Positions 7,620-8,260 of a stretch of DNA of 8,260 nucleotides are shown here, one piece after another (positions within the stretch are counted from its first letter, which is position 1; each line of letters begins with the position of its first letter). Position numbers and translations under genes: made by a program. This DNA comes from CAZODA01 sp964578485 (GTDB taxonomy: Bacteria; Bacteroidota; Bacteroidia; Bacteroidales; Marinilabiliaceae): positions 1 through 8,260 of the forward strand of contig CAZODA010000084.1 in NCBI GenBank assembly GCA_964578485.1, written 5' to 3'. The notes under the pieces were generated by a model. The model was not told the DNA's origin and made no database searches. It saw nothing but the letters and a program-made list of their open reading frames with translations.

Positions 7620-7656
7620 AAAAAAACCTGCTAAAATTAAATTAGCAGGTTTTTTT
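7620..7656 (+). terminator. Strong bidirectional-type terminator after tRNA-Pro
   Basis: A 14-bp perfect inverted repeat (7621-7634 with 7642-7655; core ACCTGCTAA/TTAGCAGGT) encloses a 7-nt loop and is flanked by an A-tract and a T-tract. It lies 18 nt past tRNA-Pro and would end the tRNA transcript. The A-tract makes it capable of stopping transcription from the other side as well. Confidence 0.9.
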
Positions 7657-7673
7657 GTTTTAACCTCAATGGG

Positions 7674-7766
7674 TTCACGCAAAGCCCGAAAAATCAATTA
7701 CGAATTACGAATTAAAAATTACGAATACACGAATTAATGGGTCAACGAATTCACGCAAATTTCCAC
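7674..7766. repeat. 93-bp direct repeat, copy 1
   Basis: It aligns without gaps to 7918-8010 (offset 244 bp) with 88 of 93 positions identical; the inner 77 bp (7690-7766) match at 75. It begins TTCACGCAAAG, contains short iterations of ATTACGA, and ends GAATTCACGC followed by TTTCCAC. Confidence 0.95.
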
Positions 7767-7917
7767 AAATGATTATATTATTGAGCGCTTTGTTAGTCGA
7801 AGTTCAATGATAATAGAAATGTTGTTTTATAATATCTCCCGCAAAGATTATTTCACGCAAAGCCGCGAAGTTGCAAAGCATACACCTTGGCGTCTTAGCG
7901 TCTTAGCGAGAGAATAT

Positions 7918-8010
7918 TTCACGCAAAGGGCGCAAAATCAATTACGAATTACGAATTAAAAATTACGAATACACGAATAAATGGGTCAACGAATTCACGC
8001 AGATTTCCAC
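7918..8010. repeat. 93-bp direct repeat, copy 2
   Basis: This is the second copy of the repeat at 7674-7766, in the same orientation. The differences are three substitutions near the left end, T to A in the middle and A to G near the right end. It is followed at once by further CGCAAAG motifs (8010-8016, 8018-8024) that copy 1 lacks. Confidence 0.95.
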
Positions 8011-8035
8011 GCAAAGGCGCAAAGATTTTAATGTA

Positions 8036-8056
8036 CTCAAAGCATCTTGCTTTGAG
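8036..8056. repeat. Perfect 9-bp hairpin
   Basis: CTCAAAGCA (8036-8044) and TGCTTTGAG (8048-8056) form a perfect inverted repeat around TCT. No T-tract follows on the plus strand, and only a short AT stretch lies on the other side, so a terminator is not clearly indicated. It sits between the direct repeat and the MITE-like element. Confidence 0.75.
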
Positions 8057-8076
8057 AAAAGGCAGGGAGTGTTCAA

Positions 8077-8242
8077 ATTAATACTTACACACTTAATGGA
8101 ATAGTGTCGCTGAAAAGCCTTTGTTTGCACTCGCCAACTGCTCTCCTTTTGAAGGGGAGCTGTCCGAAGGACTGAGGGGTTTAACAGACTTATCACTCCA
8201 CTCAAAATTAGACACTATCCCGTAAAGTGTGTAAGTATTAAT
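8077..8242. mobile_element. MITE-like element with 32-bp terminal inverted repeats
   Basis: The ends 8077-8108 and 8211-8242 are inverted copies matching at 29 of 32 positions; the outermost 18 bp are identical (ATTAATACTTACACACTT). The 102-bp interior has no coding capacity. It contains two hairpins: a 9-bp stem at 8140-8160 (GCTCTCCTT/AAGGGGAGC, TTG loop) and GTCC-GAA-GGAC at 8162-8172. This is the form of a non-autonomous element mobilised by a transposase elsewhere. The GGGATAGTGTC-like inner ends recall, from memory only, IS256-type termini. No target-site duplication is evident in the flanks, so an old insertion or a different structural repeat is possible. Confidence 0.55.
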
Positions 8243-8260
8243 CAGAGGGTCCGGTTTTAT

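Larger units (their letters stand above)
7657..8260. other. Gene-free, repeat-dense intergenic tract
   Basis: No credible coding region is seen on either strand over these 600 bp. An 80-codon minus-strand open frame (7963-8205) runs through repeats and a MITE-like element, and its product shows no protein-like pattern. The tract contains a 93-bp direct repeat, six copies of CGCAAAG, an 8-bp tandem (GCGTCTTA twice, 7890-7905), a hairpin and a terminal-inverted-repeat element. Stretch 7767-7850 is apparently unique AT-rich DNA with no recognised feature. Confidence 0.7.

Noticed and set aside
7528..7656. Genomic-island attachment site at the 3' end of tRNA-Pro
   Set aside because: No second copy of the tRNA 3' end and no integrase gene were found in the window.
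7963..8205. 80-codon minus-strand open frame
   Set aside because: It runs across the direct repeat, the hairpin and the MITE-like element, with no ribosome binding site or domain pattern; chance opening in repeat DNA.

Overview
The window reads as a chromosomal segment of a low-GC member of the Bacteroidota. The clearest sign is a perfect Bacteroidota-type promoter (TTTG, 19 nt, TACATTTG) in front of the tRNA genes. The protein style fits too: a CusA/CusC/CusB-like set with an N-terminal heavy-metal-binding motif and a C-terminal DUF3347-like domain on the adaptor. Two of the three protein genes lack a clear Shine-Dalgarno, and the intergenic repeats (CGCAAAG, ATTACGAATT) are of a kind common in such genomes. 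No genus can be named from this alone.

Positions 1-84 hold the end of a 14-bp tandem array that runs off the left edge. From 6997 down to 113 the minus strand carries a compact three-gene operon, order cusA - cusC - cusB: an HME-type RND permease (1309 aa), a TolC-family outer-membrane channel (416 aa) and a periplasmic adaptor (572 aa). The genes overlap by 17 nt (A/C) and are 2 nt apart (C/B), so they are almost certainly co-transcribed and translationally coupled. Together they would form a tripartite pump that uses the proton gradient to move a soft metal ion, most likely Cu(I)/Ag(I), from the inner membrane and periplasm out of the cell. No regulator, CusF-like chaperone or P-type ATPase gene lies in the window.

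Positions 6998-7420 are AT-rich. They contain the presumed operon promoter region, a small cysteine-rich reading frame or decayed gene on the plus strand, a convincing intrinsic terminator (7308-7336), and then the promoter for a plus-strand tRNA-Ser(GCU) - tRNA-Pro(UGG) unit (7422-7602), which ends at a strong terminator (7620-7656).

Positions 7657-8260 contain no credible gene. They hold a repeat-dense tract: a 93-bp direct repeat in two copies 244 bp apart, a scatter of CGCAAAG motifs, a perfect 9-bp hairpin, and a 166-bp MITE-like element with 32-bp imperfect terminal inverted repeats.

I see no clearly new system. The items most worth checking are the two large insertions and substituted metal/proton-path residues in the CusA homologue, the double metal-binding-domain architecture of the adaptor, the decayed small gene divergent from the operon, and the MITE-like element.
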